DNA of 64,000 bases from Helichrysum umbraculigerum (lineage: Eukaryota > Streptophyta > Magnoliopsida > Asterales > Asteraceae): positions 84,035,001 to 84,099,000 of the forward strand of contig CATIUR010000003.1 in the NCBI GenBank assembly GCA_949592205.1, given 5' to 3'. Below the pieces are notes generated by a model. That model had not been told where the DNA came from and ran no database searches. It saw only the letters and a list, made by a program, of their open reading frames with translations. The position numbers and the translations under genes were made by a program. Shown piece by piece: positions 32,836-45,144 of this stretch; the stretch's first letter is position 1, and every line of letters starts with the position of its first letter.

Positions 32836-33390
32836 GGGTCATACATCCATCTGCAACAAAAACAGAATTTAGCAGTACCTTAAATTCAAAAAAATAAATG
32901 TTAATAATAAGTTAGAAATATTCAAGTTGATGTATATATATCCCGATAATTAATAATAAAACACATTCAAAATTAAATAATCGAAGAATAATACCCAACC
33001 CAGAATTTTCCTATTTGTTAGTTATGCAAGTTAGTTATTTATACAACAATTCGAAATTACAGTGATTTTTGTTAAATTTCTTTTACAAAGCTAGTCAATA
33101 GATCTCGGTAGCTCCACTGATAGTACATAAAAGCGGAGAAACAGGTCAGCGCAAAGCTTATTAAAAACCTATTTCTTTCGAGAAGCACCTTACCTCTTAT
33201 ATGATAAATCAATGAGATAGGGCTTTACTCTCCTTATACCTTTGTTTTTGTCAGTATTCTCAATGGGTGAGCCGATATTTCGTATTGATTTTGCAAAGTA
33301 TTAGAAATAAAAATTATACAAGTAAAATAATTAGTTTAATTAAAATACACTGCTCCCCTGGTAAAACAAAAGTTCAACCGGTTAAGTGTT
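32836..33390 (-). other. Leader of element C beside its primer site
   Basis: AT-rich sequence between the primer site of C and the D junction. On the minus strand a pyrimidine tract and TTGTTGCAG near 32850-32860 looks like a splice acceptor, followed by ATGG. The gag of C should start near here but is absent; the next C sequence is at 22208. Confidence 0.5.
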
Positions 33391-33407
33391 CCCTGGCAGC
33401 GACGCCA
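33391..33407 (-). promoter_or_regulatory. Primer binding site of C (tRNA-Asp-like)
   Basis: The minus strand reads TGGCGTCGCTGCCAGGG, which matches the tRNA-Asp complement with about three changes. It lies six bases from the LTR, at the same offset as in D. The changes fit decay of an older element. Confidence 0.8.
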
Positions 33408-34078
33408 AAAACTTGATGTGCGGAAAGTATATGCAATTATAGTAACAAGTTTAAATTAAGGAAATACTAAATAATACTATCACACAATTCAGGCAAGATT
33501 GATCCGTTCATGTAATATAGCTTAATAAGTAAGTCCAAATTCGAACACAAGGAACACAAGAAACGTGATTCTTATTTATAACTAATTATCTATTTATTCT
33601 AATTACAGATATTTACAATTATAATACAAATAAATGCAAAGGATCCAATTTACAATAATCTACAAGATAAGGGGGACGTTTTAGTTCCGAACGAACATAT
33701 TTATATTTATATTTTTGATACAGATTCTAATAGATAAGTTTTAAGAAACAACTTAGGTATACTCAATTGGATAAAAGATTATAATTATTTAAACTATTAT
33801 TTATTAAACTTATTATATGTATTAATGTCTATTTGCTTTGTTGGCTATTATTATTGGTGATTTACTAATGTAGAAGATCACTTAGGGTTAAGTCAAATCC
33901 TCATCATAGCAACACAATCATAAGGTTACGCAAAGTGTTACTAATTAATACAATCTATCATCAATTTATTATACAATTTCTATGGTTAGGCTTGAATCGC
34001 AGTATTACTTTATATTAATGATTCATTCTTAGTTTATCGCATAAGGTTAAGATCAAAACATAAACACAATTACTTAAT

Positions 34079-34583
34079 GGGTTAATGGTGCAGATCGGGT
34101 ATGAACTTATCACTTTTTACCGAGTTAGGGTATGAACCCAATTTATTACACAGGTCGGTAACAAACTTTCAAATTATGTTTCGAGTTAGGGAACGAACTT
34201 TTTTTTCACCTAACTCGAAAAGTTCGTTACCTAACTCGAAACATAATTTGAAAGTTCGTTACCTAACTCGAAACATAATTTGAAAGTTCATTACCGACCT
34301 CGAAACATAATTTGAAAGTTCGTTACTGACCTCGAAACATAATTTGAAACATAATTTGAAATGAAAAAAAAGTTTGTTACCTAACTCGAAACATAATTTG
34401 AAAGTTTGTTACTGACCTGTGTAATAAATTGGGTCCATACCCTAACTCGGCAAAAAGAAAAAAGTTTGTTCCCCAACTCGAAACATAATTTGAAAGTTTG
34501 TTACTGACATGTGTGATAAATTGGGTTCATACCCTAACTCGGCAAAAAGTGATAAGTTCATACCCGATCTGCGACATTAACCC
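34079..34583. mobile_element. Mutator-like MITE, 505 bp, with 9-bp target duplication
   Basis: It is absent from the other LTR of C, so its limits are exact. The target duplication TTACTTAAT is at 34070-34078 and 34584-34592. Terminal inverted repeats start GGGTTAATG and extend with few mismatches well over 100 bp, so the element folds back on itself. The middle is made of tandem units of about 35-40 bp around CCTAACTCGAAACATAATTT. No protein is encoded; a frame at 34101-34283 is chance. A 9-bp duplication points to a Mutator-type transposase. Confidence 0.9.
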
Positions 34584-34988
34584 TTACTTAATTTATATAA
34601 ACAGTTTATGGTCATCCTAGTTTAATATAAATCAGTCTAATTATGTCAAGAATAATCACTAAAATATCATAATAAACATTCAATAATATAGTTCCAACAT
34701 AAACATATAATTCAAATAATAAACTCAATAAACATCCATTCAAACAATTATAATGAAAACCTAATTCACAATTAAATCAAATAAACAATATCATAAATAA
34801 CTCAATAAGGTTATTAAAGTTACAAGGATAAAGAAATCGAACCAATTGACGAACTAGTTTTTCCTAGGGTTAAAAACCTTCAAACCCTAGCTCTTTAACC
34901 TCCAAAATTGCACCTAAAGTCGACCTAAAACCCTAACTTTCAGTTTTAGTATTCTTGAATTGTATATGGTTTAAGCTGATTTGAGCCT

Positions 34989-35141
34989 CTATTTATAGTT
35001 TTCAAAACCGACCTCCCAACCGCCGGTTGGGTTCTCCAACCGCCGGTTGGAGTAATTTGTATCCGGGTCCAAATCCACGTGTCTGCACCGCCTCTAAACC
35101 CTAATGCCCAACCGCCGGTTGGTTAATCCAACCGCCGGTTG
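34989..35141 (-). promoter_or_regulatory. CCAACCGCCGGTTGG palindrome cluster and TATA box in LTR C
   Basis: Four copies of CCAACCG-C-CGGTTGG lie at 35016-35030, 35036-35050, 35108-35122 and 35128-35141 (the last one base short). On the minus strand they sit 17 bp upstream of CTATAAATAG (34989-34998). In the left LTR (16391-16516) two copies have point changes. Promoter role is inferred from position. Confidence 0.65.
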
Positions 35142-35473
35142 AATGTAAATTCCAGAATATTCTAATTTCGGGCTTGGGCTTAATTTTTGGACTATTAATC
35201 TTCATATCCGGACTTCTTTGTTTTCTTGGCCCAATTCTTTATTTTAATACTTTTGGTCTTCATTTCTTCAAGGTTTAAGCTCCTTTTTCTTCATTTCTTT
35301 ATTTCCTTCATTTTCTTTCGGTTTCGGATGCTCCTTTTTCTTCAATCTTTAATTAAAATACATTTCTGCAAATATTAACAAAATAAGTATCTAAAATCAT
35401 ATAAATGCACTAAAATGTATATAAATATAGGGATAAATTACTATAAAATATACTATCTATTTGATGCTTATCA

Positions 35474-35524
35474 GTCACATACGCCAATAACAAACTTAAG
35501 ATATAATAATACAACTTATCCTAA
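35474..35524. repeat. Resumption of the 247-bp tandem array (unit 4)
   Basis: After the target duplication GTCAC the sequence ATACGCCAATAACAAACTTA continues unit 4, interrupted at 15282 by element C. Similarity to the units ends near 35524. Confidence 0.85.
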
Positions 35525-35569
35525 AGTAGTAAGTATTTTGACATGCTACTTCATCATTTACATATTCAT

Positions 35570-36172
35570 TGTTGAGACATAGATTGTGACAACAGATCTA
35601 GCTTGAAATAGGACTTGTGTAATTATTATCGTGTTTGTATATTGGTTTAGATTTGTAAATAAATGATATTAGTTTTGATATTAATATTCGTTAAATATAT
35701 TAGTTTGTTAAAGTGTTAGACGAATATCGAATACGAACTAAAGTCATAGGCTTGGCGAGTCGAGAACTCAAGTCGCAAGACTTGATCTTGCGAGTTGAGA
35801 ACTGAACTCGCAAATAATAGCAATATTGATAGCGAACCGAGCCGAGTCACTGGGCTGACTTGGGCTGCGAGTCGAACTGAACTCGCAGGCCCAGCGGCTG
35901 CGAGTTGAGACGAAATATATAAATGATTTTCGTTTAAGAAAATCATTAACTTTTGCAGATCAGAACTTTTGGCGATCATATTACCTGCGAATTCAGTTTC
36001 CAGAGAAAACCATAGACTAACGGCTAGGCTTTGATGGTTTACGTATAAAGCAAAGTTATTAGTTAATAAACGCGAACTTATTCGTTATAGTAACATATAA
36101 CACGTATTGAGGAATTCCGGACCTTAATACTACAGATAACGAAGTTATCGATCCAACAATTAGGGACTTACA
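35570..36172 (+). repeat. Probable 5' LTR of copia E
   Basis: The end (GGGACTTACA, 36172) is set by the primer site two bases later. The start is a guess from TGTTG. It holds a GCGAGT-word cluster at 35755-35905 and a TATA box TATATAAAT at 35916-35924. No partner LTR is in the window to confirm it. Confidence 0.5.
35755..35924 (+). promoter_or_regulatory. GCGAGTTGAG/AACTCGC cluster and TATA box in LTR E
   Basis: The words GCGAGT(C/T)GA and their inverse AACTCGC occur about ten times between 35755 and 35905, making nested imperfect palindromes. TATATAAAT follows within about 10 bp. The same words recur in the leader (36370-36612) and near 59190-59840. Function is inferred. Confidence 0.55.
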
Positions 36173-36174
36173 TC

Positions 36175-36186
36175 TGGTATCAGAGC
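36175..36186 (+). promoter_or_regulatory. Primer binding site of copia E (tRNA-Met)
   Basis: TGGTATCAGAGC, complementary to initiator tRNA-Met, two bases after the inferred LTR end. Confidence 0.9.
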
Positions 36187-36639
36187 TTTCGGGCTAAATA
36201 CGAGTAAGTTCGAGGTTTTCGGGTTTATATCGCGTGATTTAGGGTTGTTTTGACGTGCATAAGTGTGTAAAAACAATCAAAATCATTCTCTTGACATTTT
36301 TGGGTTTGTTTACAGTCGAAATTTACTGATTTTAACGTAAAAATACCTAAAACTTATTTTTCGGGTTTTTCAGCCGTTTCGCGAGTTGAGATTAGGGTTT
36401 CAGCGTAGTCTGCGAATCGAGTTGAACGTGCGATTCGAACTGAGTTTCACGAGTCGAAATTAGCTGTGAATCAAGATCTCTAGCGAACCGAGATCACTTG
36501 AGAATCGACATCTTTCGCGATCCGAACTGAGATTGGCAAACTGAGTTTTGCGAATCGAGCTGAGATTGCGAGTTGAATTGAGTTCCTTCGAATCGAGTGT
36601 TTCTGAATTCGCGAAGACAGTTTGACTTTTGAATTTACG
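36187..36639 (+). other. Leader of copia E with repeated GCGAGT/GCGAATCGA words
   Basis: From about 36370 to the gag ATG the sequence alternates GCGAGTTGAG, GCGAATCGAG, CGAACTGAG and similar words, repeating what is in the LTR. No ORF is present. Confidence 0.6.
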
Positions 36640-39600
36640 ATGTCTGATCTAAGTAGAATGATCGAGATGGAACACGAGGTTGGAAAATCTAATGTTCCAC
36701 CTAAATTGTTGAAGATTGAAGACTACTATAACTGGAAGGATAGATTTGAATCTTACTATAGATTTCATGATCTGTCAATCTGGATGTGTATCAAGAATGG
36801 ATACACGGCACCTACTCAAACGGTTAATAATGCAATTGTTACTCTTGCTTATAACCGGATGAGTGATCAACAAAAGGAGGACTATAAGTTGGAGAATAAA
36901 TCCCATTCTGCAATCAAGATGAGTTTACCTAAGGAGATAAACCATCAACTCAAATCTTTTCAAACTGCTAGAACGCTCTAGGAAGCGCTCGAGAAAAGAT
37001 GTGAGGGAAGTCCTCAAGTGAAGGCAAGCAGGAAGAATCTTCTTAAGAAACAGTTTATTGTTATTAAAGCTTTGAAGGGAGAAGATCTTGATGCTTATAT
37101 CACTAGATTCTACCACTTGTTAAGTGAGCTTGACAACCATGAGATTGTCACTACTGAGACTGAAAGAACCGACAAGTTTATTGAGGGTTTACCGTCTAAG
37201 TGGGAAATGTATGGTGTGATGCTCAAGGACAATGATGAAAGGTATGCAACCATGACCTTAGAGCAGGTCATTGACAAGCTAAAAGGTTATGATTTCACTA
37301 AGAAATCGAGAGAAACAGATTCTGATCAGGTTCAGAATCCTGGGCTATATCATGGGAAATCAAATCTCTTAACTACTTCATCTAGTTCGACCACTGCACT
37401 GTCAGTTGGTAATACTGATGAAAATAGTGAAATGATAACAGATGATTTGTGCCTACTTACCTCATCTGGTAATGAAACTAAAGGTACAACTGCTGAGAAG
37501 ACAGCTCAAGGGCATCAAAAGATGCCGATGAGTGTGAAATCTGCTAAGCAACAATTATCTGTTCTTGCATCCTTTGTTGCTTCCTATGAAAACTACATTC
37601 AGGGTAAAATCAATGATCCAATTATGTTTGATGAAGACTATGATCAAATAGACCCTGACTATCTTGAGGAAATAGATCTCCAGGATCAACTTGCAATGTT
37701 ATCTAGGAGAGTTAAAAATTTCTTAAAGAGAACTGGTAGAAAAGTAGTGGGAAATCGACCAGGGTTTGATAAGACCAAGATCAAGTGTTTTAACTGTCAA
37801 GGTAATGGACATTTTGCTCGTGAGTGTCAAAGACCTAAGGTTGAAACTGGCAAGGGCAAACAAGGCTCGGGAAGTACTCTAGCTTCCAAAGTCTTAGTTG
37901 TGAAACAGTTAGATGGATCTTATGATTGGCAAGCTCAGTCTGAGGAAGCTATCATGGCTGAGATTGACGATCAAGAGATAGCTGCTGAGTCCACAAGCTA
38001 TATGCCTACTGATGTTGAAGTGAAGGTGCCGGAGTATCAAGAAAAAGCAAGTGATGATGACGTGCTGTACATGGATTCAACTGCTGATATGAGTCCAGAT
38101 GACTTTGTGGCACGCATGGCTGAAGTACAAACTGACAAGAAAAGGGAGCAGACTGTGAACAAGGACAGCTGGTGGTATGTAGACAGTGGATGCTCAAGAC
38201 ACATGACAGGAGAACGAGGTCTACTGAAGGACTTCAAAGAAGGTCTCAAGCAAAAGGTTATCTTTGCAGGAGACAAAGGAGGAGTAATTAAGGGAAAAGG
38301 AAAAGTTTCAAATGGAACTTTGACTCTTGAGGATGTGAACTATGTTGAAGAACTAACTCACAACCTAGTGAGTGTTTCCCAAGTCTGTGATAAAGGTCAT
38401 CCAGTTCATTTTAATGAAAAGGAGGCTTTAGTTCTGAAGCCAGGCTTCACAATTCCTGAAGAATGGATATTGATGAGGGCATCAAGGAAGAAGGATATCT
38501 ATGCTATCAACATGGGTGTTCCTAGCTCTTCAATGGTGTCTACATGTTTATTATCCAAGGCTTCTGAAGCAGACGCTTTATTATGGCATAGGAGAATGGC
38601 ACACCTGAACTTTAGAAAGATGAACTATATAACTAAGAATGGATTAGTTCTGGGTGTACCACAAAAACGTTTCGAGTCTGAAGATAAGTGTGTTCCTTGC
38701 ATGAAAGGAAAGCAGCATAAGAAACCACAGAGATCTAAGACTGAAAACTCAATCTCCACGCCATTTGAATTGCTACACATGGATCTCTTTAGCCCAATAA
38801 GCAAGAGAAGTCTAGGTGGCAAATGGTATTGTTTAGTTGTCACAGATGACTATTCTAGATTCTCATGGGTATACTTTTTGGGATCTAAAGATGAAACTCC
38901 TGGAATTTTAATGGAGTTCTTTGATCTAATAGAGAATGTCTATAAAACGAGAGTTAAGCGTATTCGTAGTGATAATGGAACAGAGTTCAAGAATTTAACG
39001 TTGAATATCTATTGCTTAAGCAAAGGGATTATGAACCTCAACAGAATGGTGTAGCTGAAAGGAAAAATAGAACGTTGATTGAAGCTGCAAGAACAATGCT
39101 TGCTGATTCAAAGCTTCCAGTCATCTTTTGGGCAGAAGCAGTAAATACAGCATGTCATGTTCTAAATAGAGTTCTTAAGGTTAAAAAGCAGAACAAGACT
39201 TGTTATGAGCTTTTGAACAATAAGAAACCTAACTTAAAAGGGTTTGAAACCTTTGGAGTTTCATGCACAATATTAAAGACTGGACATCAAGCAAAATTTG
39301 GAGAGAAGGCAGACGAAGGATTTTTCCTAGGTTATAAGCCCAATTCACCAAATAAAAGATTCTTTAATAAGGTCACAGGACGTTTGGAGGTAGTTTATAA
39401 CATTGAAGTTACGAGCTACACACCAGATGTACATAAGGGCTTAGATTGGCAATTTGATTATTCTGATCTTTTTGCATCATTTAAAGTTCCTATTAGTGAC
39501 TATGTCAGTAATTCAAAGATACCTGAACATGTATTGTTTGAAGATGGGAATATTGGTCCTGCTTCAACATCGAGTGTTCAAAATTCTGGAATTAAAACGA

Positions 39601-41522
39601 ATGTTGACTCAGATAAAGCTTCTACAAGTGAGTCACAACAACCTTCAGATGATAAGTCTCAAGAAACAGAAGATCCTGATGATCTTTCTACAAAGTTTGA
39701 TGATATACTTACTCCTTTGAAACACTTAAGGATATCTTCTGCTCGTACGGAAGATGTACCTTCATTGGAAGAGATTGGTACTAATTTAGGAGATGATATA
39801 CCGGTTGAACCAGTTACTACAACTAGAACGAGTAAGAATTATCCCGTTGAAAACATCATCGATGATATTAATACTCCGGTTCAAACTAGGCATCAATCCA
39901 GAACTAGTACATCTGAAAACCTAGAATACCAAAGCTTGTATACTGCATTGAAAGAGACAGGGATTACTAATCAATGTCTATATTCATGCTTTTTCTCACA
40001 AATTGAGCCGAAAAATGTGCAAATGGCTCTAAAGGAAAGTTCGTGGGTGGAAGCAATGCAAGAAAAACTATCTCAGTTCCCAAAATTACAAGTTTGGGAG
40101 TTGGTTGACCTACCAAAGGGAGAATATCCAATTAGAACTAGATGGGTATTTAAGTGTAATAAAGACGATCAGGGAATCGTAATTCGCAATAAAGCTCGTC
40201 TAGTGGTTCAAGGTTTTAACCAAGAAGAGGGTATAGATTACAATGAAGTGTTTGCACCAGTTGCTAGGCTTGAAGCAATAAGGGTATTCCTAGCATTTGC
40301 ATCATTCAAGGAGATAAAAGTTTATTAGTTGGATGTTAAGAGTGCCTTTTTGTATGGAAAAGTGGAAGAATTGGTGTATGTTTCACAACCGCCAGGGTTT
40401 GCTGATCCTGAGTATCCAGATAGAGTATATCGTTTGAATAAGGCTCTATATGGATTACATCAAGCGCCTAGGGCGTGGTATGGAACTCTATCAACGTATC
40501 TACTTGAGAATGGATTTACAAGAGGATCGATTGATAGTACACTTTTTGTAAAGTGGAAGAAGAACGACTTTCTTCTCGTGCAAGTATATGTTGATGACAT
40601 TATCTTTGGATCTTCTGATGAAAGGATGTGTCAAGAATTTGAGAAAGTCATGAGAAAAAGGTTTGAAATGTCTGCAATAGGAGAGTTGAATTTCTTCTTA
40701 GGGTTACAAGTTGACCAAAAGAAGGATAGACTCTTTATTCATCAATCTAAATATACACATGAGCTATTAGAACGCTTTAATATGGATGAAAGTAAGATCT
40801 ACAATACTCCTATTCCAGTCAATCATGGACTATGTCCAGATACATCGAGTGATAGCGATGTGGATCCAACACTTTATAGAGCCATGATCGGATCACTAAT
40901 GTATCTAACTTCCTCTAGGCCTGACATAATGTTTGCTGTTTGTATATGCGCAAGATATCAGGCTAATCCAAAAGAGTCTCACATGCAAGCTGTTAAACGA
41001 ATCTTTCGTTACCTCAAAGGGAAACCGAAGCTGGGACTTTGGTATCTGACTGATGGAGACTTAGATCTCGTAACATATACTGATTCGGATTATGGAGGAT
41101 GCAATCAGAATAGGAAGTCTACAACCGGAGGATGTCAATTCTTAGGAGGTAGATTAGTATCTTGGCAGTGCAAGAAGCAAAGCTCGGTAGCCATTTCTAC
41201 ATGTGAAGCTGAGTATGTTGCAGCTGGCAGCTGTTGTTCACAAATTCTTTGGATACAGCAGCAACTACGAGATTATGGGTTGAATGTAACCAATACTCCT
41301 ATGATGATTGATAACGAATCAACAATGTCGATAACCAACAATCCGGTGAAGCACAGTAAAACTAAGCATATTGATATTCGACATCATTTTATTATAGACT
41401 GTGCTGAGAAGAAAATGATAAGGTTAGTTAAGGTTCCGACTGCGGATAACTTAGCAGACCTCTACACAAAGGCTCGATTTGAGACATTGGTTCAACTGAA
41501 CGGAATGAGAAATCCAGAGTGA
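36640..41522 (+). pseudogene. gag-pol: Gag-Pol of copia E, with two nonsense codons and a frameshift
   Basis: Domains in order: UBN2-type Gag from ATG 36640; CCHC zinc knuckle at 37786-37827; protease with VDSGCS near 38180; GAG-pre-integrase (LLWHRRMAHL) near 38580; integrase (MDLFSP, then RSDNGTEF) at 38775-38985; RT at about 40140-40600 with YVDDIIFGS; and RNase H near 41080-41400. The order PR-INT-RT-RH is that of Ty1/copia. Breaks: TAG at 36979-36981, where Gags have tryptophan; a deletion with frameshift near 39025-39035 inside integrase; and TAG at 40326-40328 just before DVKSAF in RT, where glutamine is usual. Otherwise the frame is well kept. Not functional as it stands. Confidence 0.93.
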
Positions 41523-42338
41523 TTAGTTTTCCAAGGGTATTTTGTAATAGTTAGTATTATTATGTATTAAAAAAAAAAACATGGAGGCGTATGGCATTCA
41601 TTCGCTTGTTACCTAAAGGGAATCTCCTTCATTAAAGAATAAAAAAAAATATTTTTTTAAAATTGTTTAAGTTTTTATCTGCAAAAACTATGAGAAATGA
41701 TAGTACATTAGGAGAATAAGCTTCACAATAATAAGCTTAAATCCTAAGTATGATGTGTTAGTAGATTCAACTAAAGCTACATTAAAATTGCAGCTATTTT
41801 ATCAGGTATGTATCTATATTTATTCGATTATACACCTCTTTCCACAAGTTATAATTTGCTTGTTTTAAATGTCTAGATAGATTCATCATATGATATACTG
41901 GTAGTCAAGTTATACAATCATTTCTAAGTGTTAAGAAGTCATAATATATTTGATTATTATTTAGTGTATCTATTATATGGTGTATGACATAAGTCTTAAA
42001 TTGTTGAATGATAGTAATTACATACACTGTAATTATAAAGCTATAAAAAGGACAAATAGTTATAATATGGGTATTAGCTTAACTAAAGGTAACTTTGTTG
42101 TACTATGTACAGACCTGGAGCCATTAGTTAAGCTAGTATTCTCAAGTATATTTTGTTTATACTAAGGGTTTCTTTGTTGTACTATGTACAGATCTGAGAC
42201 CACTAGTATCTTCAAGGTATGTTTGATATTTATCTAAACTCAAAATTCAAGTGTATGTTACATTATGTAATCACTACCTTGTCTTAAAGATCAGTGTTAT
42301 GTGTTTTACTAGAATTCTTCAGTATATTATATATTAGA
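41523..42338 (+). other. Copia E sequence after pol, before CACTA F; nothing recognised
   Basis: AT-rich with a purine and poly(A) run near 41568. A near-repeat of a segment with GTTGTACTATGTACAGA occurs at about 42097 and 42177. No gene. It continues at 58559 after removal of F. Confidence 0.5.
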
Positions 42339-42368
42339 CACTAGAACAAAATTGAGATTTCGTTACAC
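42339..42368 (+). repeat. Left terminal inverted repeat of CACTA F
   Basis: CACTAGAACAAAATTGAGAT..., preceded by target duplication AGA. It pairs with 58529-58558. Confidence 0.9.
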
Positions 42369-43540
42369 CAAAAAAGTGTGACGATATGCATATAGTCACA
42401 CTTGGTTTTTTAACGTAGGTGTGACGAAAGGTCGAGCAACCATAGGGTACATATGGTGACATTAGTGAGTTAGTTGCCGTATCCATTTAAAATCAGTAAC
42501 CAAAACCATAAAATGTGTGACTAATTGGGTACAAGTTTATTTTGGTTGAATCAGTTTTAGTGACCGTAAACACTTTATAGTCACACGAGCGGTTTTTGAG
42601 AGTAGCTGTAGTTCATCCTTTGGCTACATGAATATATAATAGATGTGACATTTGCGATTATTTAGTCACACAACGAATGTATTTTTAGGGAATTAGTCAC
42701 ATACAATTAAGCAAAAAGTGGCCAAAACTGTTAATAAGTGTGACCATATGATTGGTAAAATCAAGTAAGTGTGTATTTTGTGTGACTATTGTCCATCCTT
42801 TGGCCACATGAATATATAATATATGTGGCCTTTGCGATGATTTAGTCACACAACGATTATTTTTTTTGGTGATTTAGTCACATACAATTAATCATAAAGT
42901 GGCAAAAAGTTTTTATAAGTGTGACCATATACTTTTTAAAGACAAGTAAATGTGTTTATTGTATGACTATTGTTCATCCAATGGCCACATGAATTTTTTG
43001 TTTGTGTTGCATTTTGTAATATTTAGTCACACATCGCATTTTTTTTTTGGGGGGAATCAGTCACATACAATTAAGCAAAAAGTGGCCAAAAGTGTTAATA
43101 AGTGTGGCCATATGCTTTTTAAAGTAAAGTAAATGTGTATTTTGTGTGACAATTGTTCATTCAATGGCCACATGAATTTTATGTTTGTGTAGCGTTTTGT
43201 AATATTTAGTCACACAAGGCATGTTTTTTTATGGGGATCTAGTCACATACAATTAAGCAATAAGTGGCCAAAAGTTTTAATAAGTGTGACCATATGCTTT
43301 TTAAAGACAAGTAATTTTGTTTTTTGTGTGACTATTGTGTATCCAATGGCTACATGAATTTTATGTTTGCATGGCGTTTTGTAATATTTAGTCACACAAG
43401 GCATGTTTTTTGGGGATTTAATCACATTCAATTAAGCAAAAAATGGCCAAAAGTGATAATAAGTGTGACCATATACTTTTTAAAGTAAAGTAAACATGTT
43501 TTTTGTGTGACTATTGTTCATCAAATGGGCACATGACTAT
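42369..43540 (+). repeat. Left subterminal tandem array of F, unit about 182 bp
   Basis: GTGTGAC-ATTGT-CATCC-ATGG blocks recur near 42780, 42961, 43145, 43326 and 43506. Each unit also holds TTTAGTCACACA and AGTGTGACCATATG. Such arrays bind the transposase in CACTA elements; that role here is inferred from the superfamily. Confidence 0.85.
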
Positions 43541-43699
43541 TGTAAAAAAAAAAAAATTGTGTGAATTTTTTTTGCTCTAGTTACCAACGTTGAACTAAAC
43601 CCTGTTTGGCATGTTCCGCAATCCCTTTGACCTGCCCATCTAATTGAGGTAGTTGACTTGCAAGTTGCTTTGCTTTATTGATTATTATTCTCCTATCAG

Positions 43700-43865
43700 C
43701 AAACAGCAGTCGGTTATTCAATAACTTAAGGCGCGAAAGGGTCGGCTGATTGTAATGTGTACAGAAGGTGATGCAGCAGCTGCATGTGGTAGATCTTGCA
43801 GGGTAATTGAGGTTCCTCTAGTTGTCGATTGCTTACAGCCTGTTGTCAACATAGTTCCATTGCAG
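43700..43865 (+). pseudogene. Captured exon of glutamine:fructose-6-phosphate amidotransferase (GFAT)
   Basis: The frame reads QQSVIQ, a stop, then LKARKGRLIVMCTEGDAA and later VVDCLQPVVNIVPLQ. I recognise this as the second sugar-isomerase (SIS) domain near the C-terminus of plant GFAT (GlmS family), the enzyme that makes glucosamine-6-phosphate. Both splice sites are present: TCCTATCAG before 43700 and GTAAAT after 43865. An in-frame TAA replaces a glutamine, and only this exon is found. It lies inside CACTA F with flanking intron-like sequence, so it is a transduplicated host fragment. It continues open to 44330 only by reading into the intron. Confidence 0.8.
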
Positions 43866-45144
43866 GTAAATGACTTTGTTAAAAAAAAGCCCGTATACAT
43901 GTTTGTTTACATAAAGTATCTTTTATATCCAAATATAAACTGGAATGGTGTGCTATATTGTCCCTGGTTTGTTGCAATGATGAACGGGACTTGCAGCTTA
44001 ATGTTTGTGAGCACTATTATTGTTGTAAGGGTTACAGGTTACATAAATATGCTCACTTCATGCAGTCATATGGGTCTGTCAAGTAATCTGTTTGTTTGTC
44101 CCTGGTTTGGTAAAATGATGATGGCATCTTGCAAGTTTAATGCCGTTAGTTCTAACCTTAGTGCTGCTAGTGGAATTAGTGGTCTTAATGCTGCAGCTGA
44201 TGATAATCAGCAGAAGCTTAATCTGATTAATATCTTTCGGTGCCTTAAAATGCAAAGTGTGTTCATCTGTCTCCATCGACAATGGTGCATATTTAGTAGT
44301 TATATTCTTATTTACTTCAAAGTGCATTAGTCATTTTTATTGTTTTCAAAAGCTACAAAAATGTTAAGAGTAACTGCATATCCAAATCAGGTATTATTGT
44401 ATTAATTTTGACTTGGGCATCCAAATCGAGTAATTCATTTAGACCCTAACGCATATTATGGTTAGTAGCTACATGTCTGCCTCATTTATTTTCATGGTAC
44501 TTGCATTAACCACTATCATTGAAATTCAATCGATTGGTTCTTGGGATATATTTGTATCCGTTTTTTGACCGTTTAAAAAGAATGTCATTGTCTCTAACAT
44601 ACCATTTTTGTTATTGAATGGTTCAAGATGAATTTGTTTATCCTTTGATTGTATTGTGCTCTTTTGCTACGCTCTCGAGTTGTTTCCATGCACCTCGTTG
44701 AGATATTTGCTTCAGTATTACTAATGCTCCCGGTTTTTAAAAATATAAAGACCCTTTTTTTAGAGTTCCTTTTTATGTATTTTAGGTTGAAGCTCATGCT
44801 CCTATTTTGATAAATACTTTTAATATAGGTTTTATTGATATAAGAGTTATTACAAAATATCGGTCTGTGGCCTGTCATTGTACTATATATTTTGGCAAGA
44901 GAGCATGGTTAACTCTTCATACAGGCCCTAGATTGCATATTTTTTACACTGCAAGTGCAAGCTTTTCTAGCTATTATAGTTGATGCTCTAGTTTCATTTT
45001 GACATTAAAGACACCACATTCTTGTGCTTCTTTTTTTCTTTTTTGGCTTGTAGATTTCTACTTCGTTTATATACGCGTACTTCATTATTTATATAGCTCC
45101 TGTTTTGTTTCTGTAACAACGTATCCTTTTTTTTTGGCTTGAAG
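43866..45144 (+). other. Interior of F after the GFAT exon; intron-like and unidentified
   Basis: Two related segments at about 43960-44005 and 44090-44140 (TCCCTGGTTTG-T-AAATGATGA...) look like an old duplication. No protein is recognised. It may include captured introns or further exon pieces. Confidence 0.4.

Larger units (their letters stand above)
15283..35473 (-). mobile_element. Athila-like Ty3/gypsy retrotransposon C, holding element D
   Basis: LTRs are at 15283-16856 and 33414-35473, and the 5-bp target duplication GTCAC is at 15278-15282 and 35474-35478. The primer site for tRNA-Asp adjoins the right LTR, so the element reads leftwards. The pol sequence is of the non-chromodomain Athila/Tat type. 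LTRs differ by roughly 2 percent by eye, plus short indels and a MITE, so it is older than D. Most of its gag is missing at the point where D sits, and pol has three frame breaks, so it is defective. Confidence 0.9.
33414..35473 (-). repeat. 5' LTR of Athila-like C (2060 bp, contains a MITE)
   Basis: Same ends as the left copy (TGATGTGCGG...TTATCA). It is about 490 bp longer because of the MITE at 34079-34583. It is followed by target duplication GTCAC (35474-35478). Confidence 0.93.

Noticed and set aside
43755..44330. 191-aa ORF as one gene in CACTA F
   Set aside because: Only the first about 37 codons are exon (GFAT); the rest is read-through past a consensus splice donor at 43866.
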